Shown one piece after another: positions 46,555-55,956 of a stretch of 64,000 bases of DNA (position 1 is its first letter; each line of letters begins with the position of its first letter). The stretch is from DASUXY01 sp035301985 (GTDB lineage Bacteria; Bacillota; Bacilli; Bacillales; Amphibacillaceae). Made by a program: the position numbers and the translations under genes. The stretch lies in assembly GCA_035301985.1 (NCBI GenBank), contig DATGTE010000028.1, forward strand, positions 124,001 through 188,000. Reading direction: 5' to 3'. Below the pieces are notes generated by a model, which was not told where the DNA came from, made no database searches, and worked only from the letters and a program-made list of their open reading frames with translations.

Positions 46555-46800
46555 TTATGAACTTTTTTGACCATAATTTGTTTTACGGTTATTAGATGGG
46601 GTGTTATCGCTCGCATCATCAGAAAGCACTTCTTCTTCAAGAGCCTTGATCTTTTTCTTTAATTGGTATGTATCTTGCATTGTCGAAATCGACAAATGCT
46701 CCAACTCACTTTCTAACCCTTCAAATTTATCATTCATAAAAAATGATAAAGTGAACAAGGCAATCGCAATAACAATGATGGTGATCCCAACATAAATCAT
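46555..46800 (-). CDS. yqzD: YqzD-like small membrane protein
   Basis: 81 residues: membrane helix (about 3-22) then a coiled coil (about 28-60) and a polar tail. Ribosome-binding site GGAGGGAG on the minus strand. No known function; conserved position next to yqzC, while the pst phosphate genes of B. subtilis are absent. Confidence 0.7.
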   Translation of the reverse strand: MIYVGITIIVIAIALFTLSFFMNDKFEGLESELEHLSISTMQDTYQLKKKIKALEEEVLSDDASDNTPSNNRKTNYGQKSS

Positions 46801-46876
46801 TTAACTCCCTCCATTTCCTCTACATAATAGTTATACCATAGATTCGACAAAGTGAAAACCATCAATTCGGTAATTC

Positions 46877-46905
46877 TTGATTGTTCTTCATATATTTGTT
46901 ACTAT
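46877..46905 (+). promoter_or_regulatory. Promoter of rpmG
   Basis: TTGATT, 17-base spacer, TACTAT, 65 bases before the start codon. Confidence 0.55.
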
Positions 46906-46969
46906 AGAAAAGTCTAATCTGTTTATAAAATCTTTTCAATACGTTTGTATAGTTTGGAGGGAATCAATC

Positions 46970-47119
46970 ATGCGGGTAAATATTACGTTAGAATGCACAG
47001 AAACTGGCGATCGCAACTATATTACGACAAAAAATAAGCGTAAAAACCCTGATCGCTTAGAACTTATGAAATATTCACCACGTTTAAAAAAGCATACTCT
47101 TCATAGAGAAACAAAATAA
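46970..47119 (+). CDS. rpmG: 50S ribosomal protein L33, zinc-free type
   Basis: 49 residues from the ATG at 46970 after TTGGAGGG. Clear L33 (GDRNYITTKNKRKNP, ending LHRETK). Of the four cysteines that hold zinc in C+ L33, only one remains (CTET instead of CxxC; YSPRLKKH instead of YCPRLNKH). It should therefore fold without zinc, as C- paralogues do in zinc shortage. No Zur box is evident upstream. Confidence 0.93.
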   Translation: MRVNITLECTETGDRNYITTKNKRKNPDRLELMKYSPRLKKHTLHRETK

Positions 47120-47126
47120 ATTTAAA

Positions 47127-47172
47127 AAAACCTGACTCTTTTGTCATGATTGATAAGAGCCAGGTTTTTTTC
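47127..47172 (+). terminator. Rho-independent terminator of rpmG
   Basis: AAAACCTGACTCTT pairs with AAGAGCCAGGTTTT (one mismatch), then T run. Confidence 0.88.
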
Positions 47173-47257
47173 ATATACTAGATTCTCGTTATCAACATAT
47201 CCATTTTAGTACTGAGTGAAGAAGGGAACAGAAATTTTTAAGGATGGAGGGCTTTTT

Positions 47258-47815
47258 TTGGATAAACCGTCTTTGCGAAAATCAGCTGTACAACTACTAG
47301 AACGCTTTTCCGAAAATGAAAAGCTACAAATTGAGAAACAATTTTTGAATCATTTGCTTGCCTCTGAATTATGGGTGAACGCCAAAACAATTGGGATAAC
47401 TATTTCTAGGGGGTTTGAATGGAATACAAAACCTGTGATTGAAAACGGCTGGCAAGCTGGTAAAACAATTTGTGTACCGAAATGTCATCCGTCAGTAAAA
47501 AAACTGACCTTCCACCACTTAACTGATTTTGATCACTTGGAAGTAGAGTTTTATAATTTACTAGAACCGAATCCATTAAAAGCGCAACAAGTAAAAAAAT
47601 CATCGATTGATTTATTAATTGTTCCCGGATTGTTATTTGATAAACAAGGATATCGGATCGGTTTTGGTGGAGGATATTATGATCGGTTTTTAGTCGATTT
47701 TCCGAATGAAACGCTCTCATTTGTGCACTCGTCCCAATTGATCAATGAAATCCCTTCTGAGCCATTTGATGTTCCCATCAAACATGTGCTTACAGAACAA
47801 GGATTTATCAAGTAA
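47258..47815 (+). CDS. yqgN: 5-formyltetrahydrofolate cyclo-ligase
   Basis: 185 residues; TTG at 47258 chosen because GGATGGAGGG precedes it. ATP-dependent conversion of 5-formyl-THF to 5,10-methenyl-THF. Hallmarks: K-P-S-LRK at the N-terminus (substrate/phosphate binding), LLIVPGLLFDKQGYRIGFGG and GGGYYDRF. Next gene begins 14 bases later, probably one unit. Confidence 0.93.
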   Translation: MDKPSLRKSAVQLLERFSENEKLQIEKQFLNHLLASELWVNAKTIGITISRGFEWNTKPVIENGWQAGKTICVPKCHPSVKKLTFHHLTDFDHLEVEFYNLLEPNPLKAQQVKKSSIDLLIVPGLLFDKQGYRIGFGGGYYDRFLVDFPNETLSFVHSSQLINEIPSEPFDVPIKHVLTEQGFIK

Positions 47816-47831
47816 ATAGGAGGTGGTGACG

Positions 47832-48839
47832 ATGAATCGCTATAAGCGCCAATATTTATTTCCGCCGATCCAGGAACGAGGACAAAAAAAATTGCTTCAT
47901 AGTTCAGTACTTGTTGTGGGGGCTGGTGCTCTAGGTACCGTTATTTGCAATCATCTTGCACGAGCTGGAGTGGGTCATATTCGCCTCGTTGACCGCGATT
48001 ACGTCGAATGGAGTAATTTGCAAAGACAGATGTTGTTTGATGAAGACGACGTAAAAGAATCGCTTCCTAAAGCAATTGCAGCGAAACATAAATTGGAGAA
48101 AATCAATAGCGAAATTACGATTGAAGCCATTGTGACACACGTTACTCATCGAAACATCGAAGAATTAGTTGATGGAGTGGATGTCGTATTAGATGGAACG
48201 GATAATTTTTCAACACGTTTTTTATTAAATGATATTTGTTTTAAAAAGGAAATTCCTTTTTCATACGGTGGTGTCGTCAGCTCACGGGGAATTACAGCAT
48301 TTTTCATCCCGAAACGAACACCATGTTTTCGGTGTATGGTCACGGAGGGTTCAGATCACGGACAAACATGTGATACAGTCGGGGTCATTGCACCAGTTGT
48401 TGATGTCATCGCATCGCTTGAGGTGACTGAAACATTAAAATATTTAACGGGAAACACTTCGCATTTAAGGAATACAGTCCATACGATCGATCTTTGGTAT
48501 AATCGCACATTTGACATTAAATTTAGCGAATCGAAACATGACTGCCCAACTTGCCAGCAACAGCTATATCCGTCTTTACATCCACAAGTTGCCGAAGAGG
48601 AAACCGTATTGTGTGGTCGAAATACGGTGCAAATTTATCGGAAGTCAAACATGGATCTTGCTTATTGGGAAAAACAATTAGCAAATGTGGCGACCGTTCG
48701 TCGGACCCCATTCTTGTTACGTGTTGAGTTTAGAAAAGGGATTGAATTTGTTATATTTCCCGACGGTCGAGTACTCGTTCAAGGCACAGAAGATACGATT
48801 CAAGCGAGAACTTGGTATGATCGCTATATCGGATCATAA
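47832..48839 (+). CDS. thiF: ThiF/MoeB-family sulfur-carrier adenylyltransferase
   Basis: 335 residues from the ATG at 47832 (AGGAGGTGGTGA). ATP-binding VVGAGALGTVICNHL (about 27-41), R-finger region RDYVEWSNLQRQ, catalytic-cysteine region GQTCDTVGVIAPV, and zinc pairs CFRC and CPTC. A C-terminal extension of about 75 residues is common in Bacillus ThiF proteins. It would adenylate the C-terminus of ThiS or MoaD. No other thi or moa genes lie nearby, so the carrier cannot be named for certain. Confidence 0.85.
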   Translation: MNRYKRQYLFPPIQERGQKKLLHSSVLVVGAGALGTVICNHLARAGVGHIRLVDRDYVEWSNLQRQMLFDEDDVKESLPKAIAAKHKLEKINSEITIEAIVTHVTHRNIEELVDGVDVVLDGTDNFSTRFLLNDICFKKEIPFSYGGVVSSRGITAFFIPKRTPCFRCMVTEGSDHGQTCDTVGVIAPVVDVIASLEVTETLKYLTGNTSHLRNTVHTIDLWYNRTFDIKFSESKHDCPTCQQQLYPSLHPQVAEEETVLCGRNTVQIYRKSNMDLAYWEKQLANVATVRRTPFLLRVEFRKGIEFVIFPDGRVLVQGTEDTIQARTWYDRYIGS

Positions 48840-48901
48840 TGCATAAAAATAGTGATTAGTAGCCATAACTAAGGATAGGATGACTTGAAAGAGGTGTACA
48901 C

Positions 48902-49093
48902 ATGAGAAATATTGCCTTAATCATCACTGTAGTTGCAGTTGTTTCCTTCCTTTATAGGTGGCGATATCGAATTTTAAATACTGTTTTGGCAATTGGTTTT
49001 TTGCGAAAATTTATTTTATCTGTAATTTTAAACAGCCCACTAGTAAACACCCGATTCGTTTCACGTTTTTTCCCTCAAGTAGCAAATGAATAA
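48902..49093 (+). CDS. yqgO: YqgO-like small membrane protein
   Basis: 63 residues, ATG after AAAGAGGTG; one membrane helix at the N-terminus (about 3-18), then a basic amphipathic part. Located directly before the rhomboid gene as B. subtilis yqgO. Function unknown. Confidence 0.65.
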   Translation: MRNIALIITVVAVVSFLYRWRYRILNTVLAIGFLRKFILSVILNSPLVNTRFVSRFFPQVANE

Positions 49094-49111
49094 GTCCATA
49101 TTAGTGACTAA

Positions 49112-49140
49112 AAAAGTTGTCCAATATGACAACTTTTTTT
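49112..49140 (+). terminator. Rho-independent terminator
   Basis: AAAGTTGTC pairs with GACAACTTT, loop CAATAT region, then a T run. Ends the yqgO unit. Confidence 0.85.
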
Positions 49141-49210
49141 GTTGGCCGATGAAAAGAACGGGCAATAAATGATTTGTTTTGGTATGATGATGAAAAGGGA
49201 GGCAAGGGGG

Positions 49211-50764
49211 ATGTATTTACAAGAACTCCATACGATGTATGCAATGGCCTATTACTTCGTAAAAGATCATGCTTATCGTGTATTACATATAAATGAAAAT
49301 GCTAAAGAAATTTGGTTAGAAAAATATACTCATAAAACAACGCGTATTATACGCCTCGTTCACCAAGGCTTTGACTGGAAGAACCATTTGAAAAGGGATA
49401 TCGGTATTGTTTTTCAAAAAGTAAAATCGATCAAACGTTTGCTTCGCGGGAAGCATGTTGAAATTCATAACATATACATACATAAACATGCACCTGTTGA
49501 TCAGTGGGAACATTTAAAAAGACCGATGCAGTTACAAGAAAAAAATCCCATTCGTATGAAAGTGTATTACTTAGATGAGCATCACAAAGTGGAGGAGCAA
49601 CAACGATTACAACAATCGCTAGGTTCTCTTCCTTTTGAGAGGATTGACCATAAAACTGAGATTGAAATGGAACGAGATATTCATCGTTATCGAACGATGC
49701 TTACGTCATCTTTTTATCAAAGAAGGAAGAAAGTTAAAAACATCTTCTCCTTTGGGAAACCATTTATGTTGTACATCTTGATGGTGATCAATGTCGTTAT
49801 GTTTTTCGTGTTGGAAGCAAACGGAGGAAGCCAATCGATTGATAATTTGATTCGCTTTGGCGCGAAATATAACCCTGCGATGATCGAAGATGGAGAATGG
49901 TGGCGCATCATTAGCTCCATGTTTTTACATATCGGTTTTTTGCATTTATTTATGAATATGTTTGCTATTTATTACATTGGGGCAATCGTGGAGAGGACGT
50001 TTGGTTCATGGCGCTTTTTCCTTATATATATGTTGTCTGGTATTGGAGGAGGACTGGCTAGCTTTGCTTTTACAGCGAATGTAGCGGCAGGGGCTTCAGG
50101 AGCGTTATATGGATTAATCGGTGCCTTGTTATTTTTTGGCATAAATTATAAACAAATTTTTTTCCAGACAATTGGTAAAGGGTTAATCTTCATTATTGCC
50201 ATTAATCTTATTTTTAGTTTTATGGTACCGCAAATTGATGCTGGAGCACACATCGGTGGGTTGATAACGGGATTTATAGCTGCGGGAATCGTCCACTTAC
50301 CTAATCGCGGTAAAATAAGTACACAAATGACTTCTTTACTTATTTATTTCATTATCATCATCGGTCTTGTTGTTTTCGGTATTGATCGAAATCAGTACGA
50401 TGCGATGTATCAACTGATGAATGTGGAAACCTTAAATGAACGAGGCGATTATGAGGAGGTAGTCGATGAAGCTTCGAAAGGATTGACTGAACCTGGGGAC
50501 TTAGAAGCTCCTCTATTATTGCAACGGTCGTATGCACATATTCAATTAGGTGAGATAGACGCTGCCGTAAATGATTTAGAGAAGGTTGTGAAGCTTGATG
50601 CAACGATTCCCGAAGCATATTACAATTTAGCTCTCTTATATGATGAAAAAGGAGATACCAAAAAAGCAATTAAAGCTGCTCGCAAGGCCTACGATTTAAA
50701 ACCGAATGATGAACGATATAAGAAACTGTTTGAAAAAATTACGAAGGAAGAAGCAGCGTCCTAA
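49211..50764 (+). CDS. gluP: Rhomboid intramembrane protease with TPR domain (GluP/YqgP)
   Basis: 517 residues from the ATG at 49211 behind AAGGGAGGCAAGG. A cytoplasmic N-terminal domain (about 1-175) precedes about seven membrane spans (about 180-380) with the serine site GASGALYGLIG and the histidine AHIGGLITG. Two or three TPR units follow (about 395-515: YDAMYQLMNVETL, PEAYYNLALLYDEKG). Cleaves substrates within the membrane; B. subtilis YqgP acts in magnesium-transporter turnover and glucose export. Confidence 0.93.
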   Translation: MYLQELHTMYAMAYYFVKDHAYRVLHINENAKEIWLEKYTHKTTRIIRLVHQGFDWKNHLKRDIGIVFQKVKSIKRLLRGKHVEIHNIYIHKHAPVDQWEHLKRPMQLQEKNPIRMKVYYLDEHHKVEEQQRLQQSLGSLPFERIDHKTEIEMERDIHRYRTMLTSSFYQRRKKVKNIFSFGKPFMLYILMVINVVMFFVLEANGGSQSIDNLIRFGAKYNPAMIEDGEWWRIISSMFLHIGFLHLFMNMFAIYYIGAIVERTFGSWRFFLIYMLSGIGGGLASFAFTANVAAGASGALYGLIGALLFFGINYKQIFFQTIGKGLIFIIAINLIFSFMVPQIDAGAHIGGLITGFIAAGIVHLPNRGKISTQMTSLLIYFIIIIGLVVFGIDRNQYDAMYQLMNVETLNERGDYEEVVDEASKGLTEPGDLEAPLLLQRSYAHIQLGEIDAAVNDLEKVVKLDATIPEAYYNLALLYDEKGDTKKAIKAARKAYDLKPNDERYKKLFEKITKEEAAS

Positions 50765-50833
50765 TGTGACCGTACTCATCTGTATTGATGCTTCATTTGC
50801 TGTTTTTAAAGGTTCATTCACTATCCTTTAAAC

Positions 50834-51712
50834 TTACTCGCCAGGATAGCGTTGAATCAGCTTTTCCTTTTTTCCATTCAGCTCGAATAATACGAGTAAG
50901 TGTGTTCCTTTCTTATCAAATAAAATAACGGGTGTATAGTTCGTCCATTCGCTTTCTCCTGTACTCGCTGCGGGGATGATGTAGTTTTTGTATAAACCTT
51001 CCCACAACCTGCCAATGACTTGCTCCGTTTCCTCTCTGGATAAAGATGGAAGATTTGTTTCTGTATATTTGTATAATTCAGTGAGGGGAACGAGATGGTA
51101 ATTTTCCGTTTGAATGCGAAAATGCTTAAATAATTGATTCCAATACGTCTTTAATTGTGTATGCATCATTTTATGAAGGTGCTGTCGTATTTGCTTTTCC
51201 GGATCGGTAAGCGCTGATTTAAAATGTATAAAGGGGTACGGATCTGCCTGAATGGATGTATATACGTAAAGTTGATCATGAGACATTCTTTGGATACTGT
51301 TGATTTTATCAGGTGAATGATGGATTTCGCCATGATGAAAAGTGATCGCTTCCCAAAATGTATCATCTGAAACTCGTAATGTTTCTTCCATTTCTATCGT
51401 TTGCGCTTCCTCCATCCACTTGCTCTTGACACCTCGCAATCTTCCGTTAGCGAACAATAAGGACACATCTTGCCGTAAATATAAATCTAGGTTTACGGTA
51501 GATGTTGTTGACCAGTTTATCTCACCAAAATCTCCTTCTACATCTTCGTCGTAAACATAAGTGAGCGATGTTGTCGCTTGATTAAATGAAATGTTTGGAT
51601 CGAGAGGGAAAAATGTAATTGCTGGAGTTGATTCCATCTTCCATATGTACATAACGACGGCGATGCTAGCGAGAAAGAGCGTAACCATCGTCGAGGCGAT
51701 TGATTTATGCAT
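50834..51712 (-). CDS. Unknown membrane-anchored protein
   Basis: 292 residues. An N-terminal signal anchor (about 7-24) is followed by an extracellular part of mixed strands and helices (NLDLYLRQDVSLLF; a helical core QHLHKMMHTQLKTYWNQLFKHF; and a C-terminal PVILFDKKGTHLLVLFEL strand pair). No domain recognised. Flanked by gluP (convergent) and yqgQ (divergent). The coding pattern is convincing, with an ordinary composition, but I cannot name a function. Confidence 0.75.
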   Translation of the reverse strand: MHKSIASTMVTLFLASIAVVMYIWKMESTPAITFFPLDPNISFNQATTSLTYVYDEDVEGDFGEINWSTTSTVNLDLYLRQDVSLLFANGRLRGVKSKWMEEAQTIEMEETLRVSDDTFWEAITFHHGEIHHSPDKINSIQRMSHDQLYVYTSIQADPYPFIHFKSALTDPEKQIRQHLHKMMHTQLKTYWNQLFKHFRIQTENYHLVPLTELYKYTETNLPSLSREETEQVIGRLWEGLYKNYIIPAASTGESEWTNYTPVILFDKKGTHLLVLFELNGKKEKLIQRYPGE

Positions 51713-51880
51713 GTATTTCCACTCCTATTTTGACAAGCTATTACATTGTATGACCGAAGCAGATTACATATGATATTTTGTAAAAGCATATGTAATTGTG
51801 CTAAATATTCACAATTAGGAATCAGGAAGCATTTATTTCTTACGTTTTATAAATTTGTTATACTATGGTGTGGTGATTCA

Positions 51881-52099
51881 ATGAAAACAGTTTACGATGT
51901 TCGACAATTATTAAAAAGTTTTGGTATATTTGTTTATATAGGTGACCGCTTAGGTGACCTTGAATTAATGGAATTAGAACTTACACAATTATATCAGTCG
52001 AACTGTATATCGATTGAAGACTATAAAAAAGCTGTCCTGATTCTTCGCAAAGAAGCGCGAATAATTCGGGAAAGAAAGGGAGAACGGCGGAAAAATTAA
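51881..52099 (+). CDS. yqgQ: YqgQ family protein (DUF910)
   Basis: 72 residues from the ATG at 51881 (GTGTGGTGATT before it). Small helical bundle with VRQLLKSFGIFVYIGDRLGDLELMEL, the DUF910 pattern; proposed nucleic-acid-binding. In B. subtilis it precedes glucokinase glcK, which is absent here. Confidence 0.9.
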   Translation: MKTVYDVRQLLKSFGIFVYIGDRLGDLELMELELTQLYQSNCISIEDYKKAVLILRKEARIIRERKGERRKN

Positions 52100-52466
52100 G
52101 TTTTACAACGGTCTTACATCAACCCATCTGAGTTGATTGACAGCTAACGTTGATACATAAATATCGGCATTGTATCGTATGCTGTTCAAGAAGAGTGTAT
52201 CATTCATCTATACGTATGCATGGGGTAATCCATTGGATGAATAGGAATGAAAACGAGTTGGGATGACTTTCTCTTTACAAAAGTTAGAAAATAATTAAAC
52301 TTAATATATAAAGCTACCAAATTATATGAAAATATGAAACTTTTCCACTTTATAAAACGTCTTAATAGGAAGAGTGGTTATTCATTAGAGGTTTGGAACG
52401 AGAATATAATTTGAAACATATAATTCATCATTGCGAAATTGGAAACCATTTGTAGGAGGATTCAAA
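52100..52466. other. 367-base leader region before the LTA synthase gene
   Basis: No gene; glcK is missing. A TTGACA (about 52137) with a poor -10 is the only promoter-like pair I see. No terminator follows yqgQ clearly. Confidence 0.4.
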
Positions 52467-54371
52467 ATGCAATTCAAATGGATCAGAGTTCCGCTGTACA
52501 TTTTAGCCACACTGATGTTTGGCATAAAAACCTATATTGTTTATCGGTTTTTATTTGATATTAAGCTAGAAAATACGATGCAGGAATTGATTATCTTCAT
52601 CAATCCTTTCATATCGGGTTTTCTCGTGTTTGCGTTGAGTGTTTGGTTTAACAAACATTCGCGAAAAATGAAGTTTTTAAGATATACAACATTGATTGGA
52701 TCGTTAATCGTATATGCTAATTTGGTGTTTTATCGTAATTTTACTGATTTTATAACAATCCCACAGCTATTCCAAGGTAGTAACATTCTCGATTTAGGAT
52801 CGAGTATTTTAACATTAGTAAAGTGGTATGACATCTTCTTGTTTCTAGACGTGATGTTGATCTGGTATTTTAGTAAAAAGAAACGCCCGATTGGAACCTA
52901 TTCACGTAGCCGTAAAGTATTTGCCTTAGCGATGTCTCTTGTACTTGTGGCAGGTAATTATTTCTTAGCTGAAATGGAACGTCCACAATTGTTTACCCGT
53001 GCGTTTGACCGAGAATATTTAGTTAAAAATATTGGACTATTTCATTATCATATCTATGACATCGTCGTGCATTCTAAAGTGAAATCCCAGCGTGTATTTG
53101 CTGATGGGAATGAGTTGCCTACCATTCAAAAATATATTGATGAAAATGTCAGGAGTAATCACACATCACCTTTACACGGAGTGGCTGAAGGGAAAAACAT
53201 TATTTTTATTTGGGCGGAATCCATCCAAAGCTTTGTAATTCATAATGATGTAGAAGGACAGGAAATTACTCCATTTTTAAATCAATTAACGGAAGATGAA
53301 GATACGTATTATTTCGAAAACTTTTATCATCAAACAGAGCAAGGAAAAACATCAGACTCTGAATTTATCGTGGCCAACTCACTTTATCCGTTATCAAGGG
53401 GAGCGGTATTTTTTACACACGGGCAAAATGAATACCATGCATTTCCGGAAATGATTGAAGATAAAGGCTATCAGTCGGTATCATTTCATGCGAACAATAA
53501 GAGCTTTTGGAATCGCGATCAAATGTATGACAGTTTAAAATACGATCATTTTTATGATGAAAGTGCGTATGAAATAACGAATGAAAACTCCGTAGGGTGG
53601 GGGTTAAAAGACAAACCATTTTTTGAACAATCGATGCCATACTTACAAGCATTAGAACAACCATTTTATGCAAAGTTCATCACATTGACAAACCATTTTC
53701 CATTTGAACTCGAAGAAGAAGATCGATCAATCGAACCGTATGATTCTAACTCCAATACGCTCAATAATTACTTCCCAACCGTAAGATATATGGATGAAGC
53801 GATCGAACAGTTTTTTCATCAGTTACAAGAAGCTGGTTTATATGAGGATTCCATCATCGTCATCATGGGAGATCATTATGGAATTAGTGCAAATCATAAC
53901 CGGGCGATGGCCGAGTATTTAGATAAAGATGAGATTACTCCTTATGATTATGTACAATTGCAACGGGTTCCGTTTTTTATTCACATACCTGGTCATGGCG
54001 AAGGGGAAGTAGTGGAGAAGGTTGCTGGTCAAATCGATGTGAAGCCTACACTTCTTCATATGTTAGGTATCGAAACAGACGATGATATTTATTTTGGTAA
54101 CGATTTATTCCATGACGACCGTAAAGGGTATATTGCCCTTCGTAATGGTGATTTCATCAGTGATGATTATATTTATACGAGTGATCTTTGTTATGATCGT
54201 ATGACGGGTGAGATAGTCGATGAAGAGGCAGATGCGGGAGAGAATTCGGAAGAGGCGCAAGCAAGTGCATGCGATTCAATCCAGAAGAAGGTAGAAAAGG
54301 AGTTGAACTATTCGGATGATTTGATCTATGGGGATCTCTTTCGATTCGTCGATTTCCGTAAGAGTGACTAA
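52467..54371 (+). CDS. yqgS: Lipoteichoic acid synthase family protein (YqgS type)
   Basis: 634 residues from the ATG at 52467 (TAGGAGGA). Five membrane helices (about 5-165), a linker, then an extracellular sulfatase-fold domain with the nucleophile Thr295 in EQGKTSDSEF, metal ligand Glu251 (WAES) and GDHYGIS. Polymerises glycerol phosphate onto a glycolipid anchor at the outer membrane face. The C-terminal tail (about 560-634) is acidic with two cysteines (LCYDR; ACDSI) that could form a disulfide. Position equals B. subtilis yqgS, one of four LtaS paralogues there; which role it has here is unknown. Confidence 0.93.
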   Translation: MQFKWIRVPLYILATLMFGIKTYIVYRFLFDIKLENTMQELIIFINPFISGFLVFALSVWFNKHSRKMKFLRYTTLIGSLIVYANLVFYRNFTDFITIPQLFQGSNILDLGSSILTLVKWYDIFLFLDVMLIWYFSKKKRPIGTYSRSRKVFALAMSLVLVAGNYFLAEMERPQLFTRAFDREYLVKNIGLFHYHIYDIVVHSKVKSQRVFADGNELPTIQKYIDENVRSNHTSPLHGVAEGKNIIFIWAESIQSFVIHNDVEGQEITPFLNQLTEDEDTYYFENFYHQTEQGKTSDSEFIVANSLYPLSRGAVFFTHGQNEYHAFPEMIEDKGYQSVSFHANNKSFWNRDQMYDSLKYDHFYDESAYEITNENSVGWGLKDKPFFEQSMPYLQALEQPFYAKFITLTNHFPFELEEEDRSIEPYDSNSNTLNNYFPTVRYMDEAIEQFFHQLQEAGLYEDSIIVIMGDHYGISANHNRAMAEYLDKDEITPYDYVQLQRVPFFIHIPGHGEGEVVEKVAGQIDVKPTLLHMLGIETDDDIYFGNDLFHDDRKGYIALRNGDFISDDYIYTSDLCYDRMTGEIVDEEADAGENSEEAQASACDSIQKKVEKELNYSDDLIYGDLFRFVDFRKSD

Positions 54372-54393
54372 CGTGAGCGGGGTATTGGCGATA

Positions 54394-54430
54394 AAAAACT
54401 AACCTCCTACAGAAGAGGTTAGTTTTTATT
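54394..54430. terminator. Bidirectional terminator between yqgS and yqgW
   Basis: AAAAACTAACCTC pairs with GAGGTTAGTTTTT, with a T-rich tail on the right and A-rich flank on the left. Confidence 0.9.
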
Positions 54431-54435
54431 TTACG

Positions 54436-54606
54436 TCACGATAGGACGTGGATAATGGTTGCGATAGAGAAAAATCCAAACACTAAAGCTGAGAGTCCAG
54501 AAAATATTAAAGCTAACATGTTTTTAAATTTCAATTGGCGAATCACTGAAACTACAGAAATGATTGCAACAATTAGTAGTATGATTCCTAACACGAGATG
54601 TTCCAT
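54436..54606 (-). CDS. yqgW: YqgW family small membrane protein (DUF2759)
   Basis: 56 residues, ATG at 54606 with AAGGAGG before it on the minus strand. Two membrane helices: MEHLVLGIILLIVAIISVV and, after RQLKFKN, MLALIFSGLSALVFG. Function unknown. Below the length cut-off of usual ORF lists but well supported by ribosome-binding site and position next to yqgX. Confidence 0.85.
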   Translation of the reverse strand: MEHLVLGIILLIVAIISVVSVIRQLKFKNMLALIFSGLSALVFGFFSIATIIHVLS

Positions 54607-54749
54607 GTCATTACATCCTCCTTGTCATATCCCGATATGTTTGATATAGGAATTGCATTTGTATTATTATGTATCTATACGCTAGTCATTATTTATTCTA
54701 TAATAATAAATCAATTTTGTCGAGTAATTATCTTCTTGGAGGGTTTAAA

Positions 54750-55376
54750 TTGAACATTAAAACGATGTCGCTCGGCCCACTAGGGACGAATTGTTATATC
54801 ATTTATGATGATCACAATGCTTTAATTGTTGACCCAGGCGGTGATGCGGATCAAGTGAAAGCGTTTATCGAACAGAACAAGCTGATTCCTCAAGCCATTT
54901 TGCTCACACATGCTCACTTTGACCACATCGGCGCAGTCGATGAATTGAGGTCACACTTTAACATCCATGTCTATTTACATGAACAGGAGAAGTCATGGCT
55001 CAGCAATCCTGAATTAAATCGTTCGGTTTTCTTTACAGGAAATGAAATTTCAACGAACGAGCCAGACTGTTTATGGGAACAAGGTGAAATGACCATTGCT
55101 TCGTTTACCTTTGACGTGATTCATACACCAGGACATTCACCAGGCAGTGTCAGCCTTATTTTCCATGATGATCAATTTGTAATAAGTGGAGATGCACTAT
55201 TTAATCGAGGTATTGGGCGAACTGATTTACCTGGAGGAAGCTTTGCTCAATTAGAAAAGAGTTTAAAAGAGGGGTTATATGAACTTCCAGATGAATTTAC
55301 TGTTTTCCCTGGACATGGTCCTAAAACGACAATCGGTGATGAAAAAATGTTGAATCCGTTTGTTTCTGCCAGGTAA
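54750..55376 (+). CDS. yqgX: Metallo-beta-lactamase-fold hydrolase (YqgX, glyoxalase II-like)
   Basis: 208 residues from the TTG at 54750 (TTGGAGGG). Binuclear zinc motif THAHFDHIG (H54, H56, D58, H59), then HTPGHSPGS and SGDALF, and a final FPGHGPKT. Resembles glyoxalase II-type hydrolases (GloB); in Bacilli a bacillithiol-linked thioester hydrolase role is possible. Confidence 0.88.
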   Translation: MNIKTMSLGPLGTNCYIIYDDHNALIVDPGGDADQVKAFIEQNKLIPQAILLTHAHFDHIGAVDELRSHFNIHVYLHEQEKSWLSNPELNRSVFFTGNEISTNEPDCLWEQGEMTIASFTFDVIHTPGHSPGSVSLIFHDDQFVISGDALFNRGIGRTDLPGGSFAQLEKSLKEGLYELPDEFTVFPGHGPKTTIGDEKMLNPFVSAR

Positions 55377-55567
55377 CTGAATGGAGTAAAAGGTTTTTGT
55401 TGAAAAGTTAACTCATGGTTAATCACTTATCAATTGTTCAGCGGCTTGTATAATCGGTAGGTTATCTAGCGTCTAGCGCAGTTGTACGCGGGTAGAGATG
55501 TGGGCACGTCGCCAGTCGCCATATGGGATTTTTTATATTGCGAATGGTTGCTTGGATTCATTCACAT

Positions 55568-55618
55568 AAAAAAACAAAAACCCTGTAAAGTTATGTAATC
55601 AGGGTTTTTGTTGTTAAA
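55568..55618. terminator. Bidirectional terminator between yqgX and yqgY
   Basis: AACAAAAACCCTG pairs with CAGGGTTTTTGTT around a 16-base loop, A run before and T-rich sequence within. Confidence 0.8.
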
Positions 55619-55640
55619 TGATCAAGAGATCATTTATGCA

Positions 55641-55883
55641 TTATTGTCCAAATCCTGGTACGAGAATGAATTCTGTATACCATGTGAATCCGACAAAAAA
55701 TATTGTACAGTATGCTGCAAACAAATACATGTACATCCGTTCAGAGAGTCGTAAATAACCGACTGTTAGGAAAAAAGCAGTTTGAACGAGAAAGAGTATT
55801 GCAGTCTTATACATATCTCCTACGTAAAACATAACTGTAAATATACCGGTCCAAAAAGCGAGCCCGCGAAATACACGATCCAT
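55641..55883 (-). CDS. yqgY: YqgY family membrane protein (DUF2626)
   Basis: 80 residues; three membrane helices (about 6-22, 27-43 and 50-72), with the family strings YVGDMYKTAILFLVQTAFF and GFTWYTEFI. AAAGGGAGGG precedes the ATG. Function unknown; position as in B. subtilis. Confidence 0.88.
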   Translation of the reverse strand: MDRVFRGLAFWTGIFTVMFYVGDMYKTAILFLVQTAFFLTVGYLRLSERMYMYLFAAYCTIFFVGFTWYTEFILVPGFGQ

Positions 55884-55956
55884 GCTTTTCCCTCCTTTTA
55901 TGCTTACCTTTCATAAATATTATAAACGAGGATTACAGTAATGTAAATGAAACATG

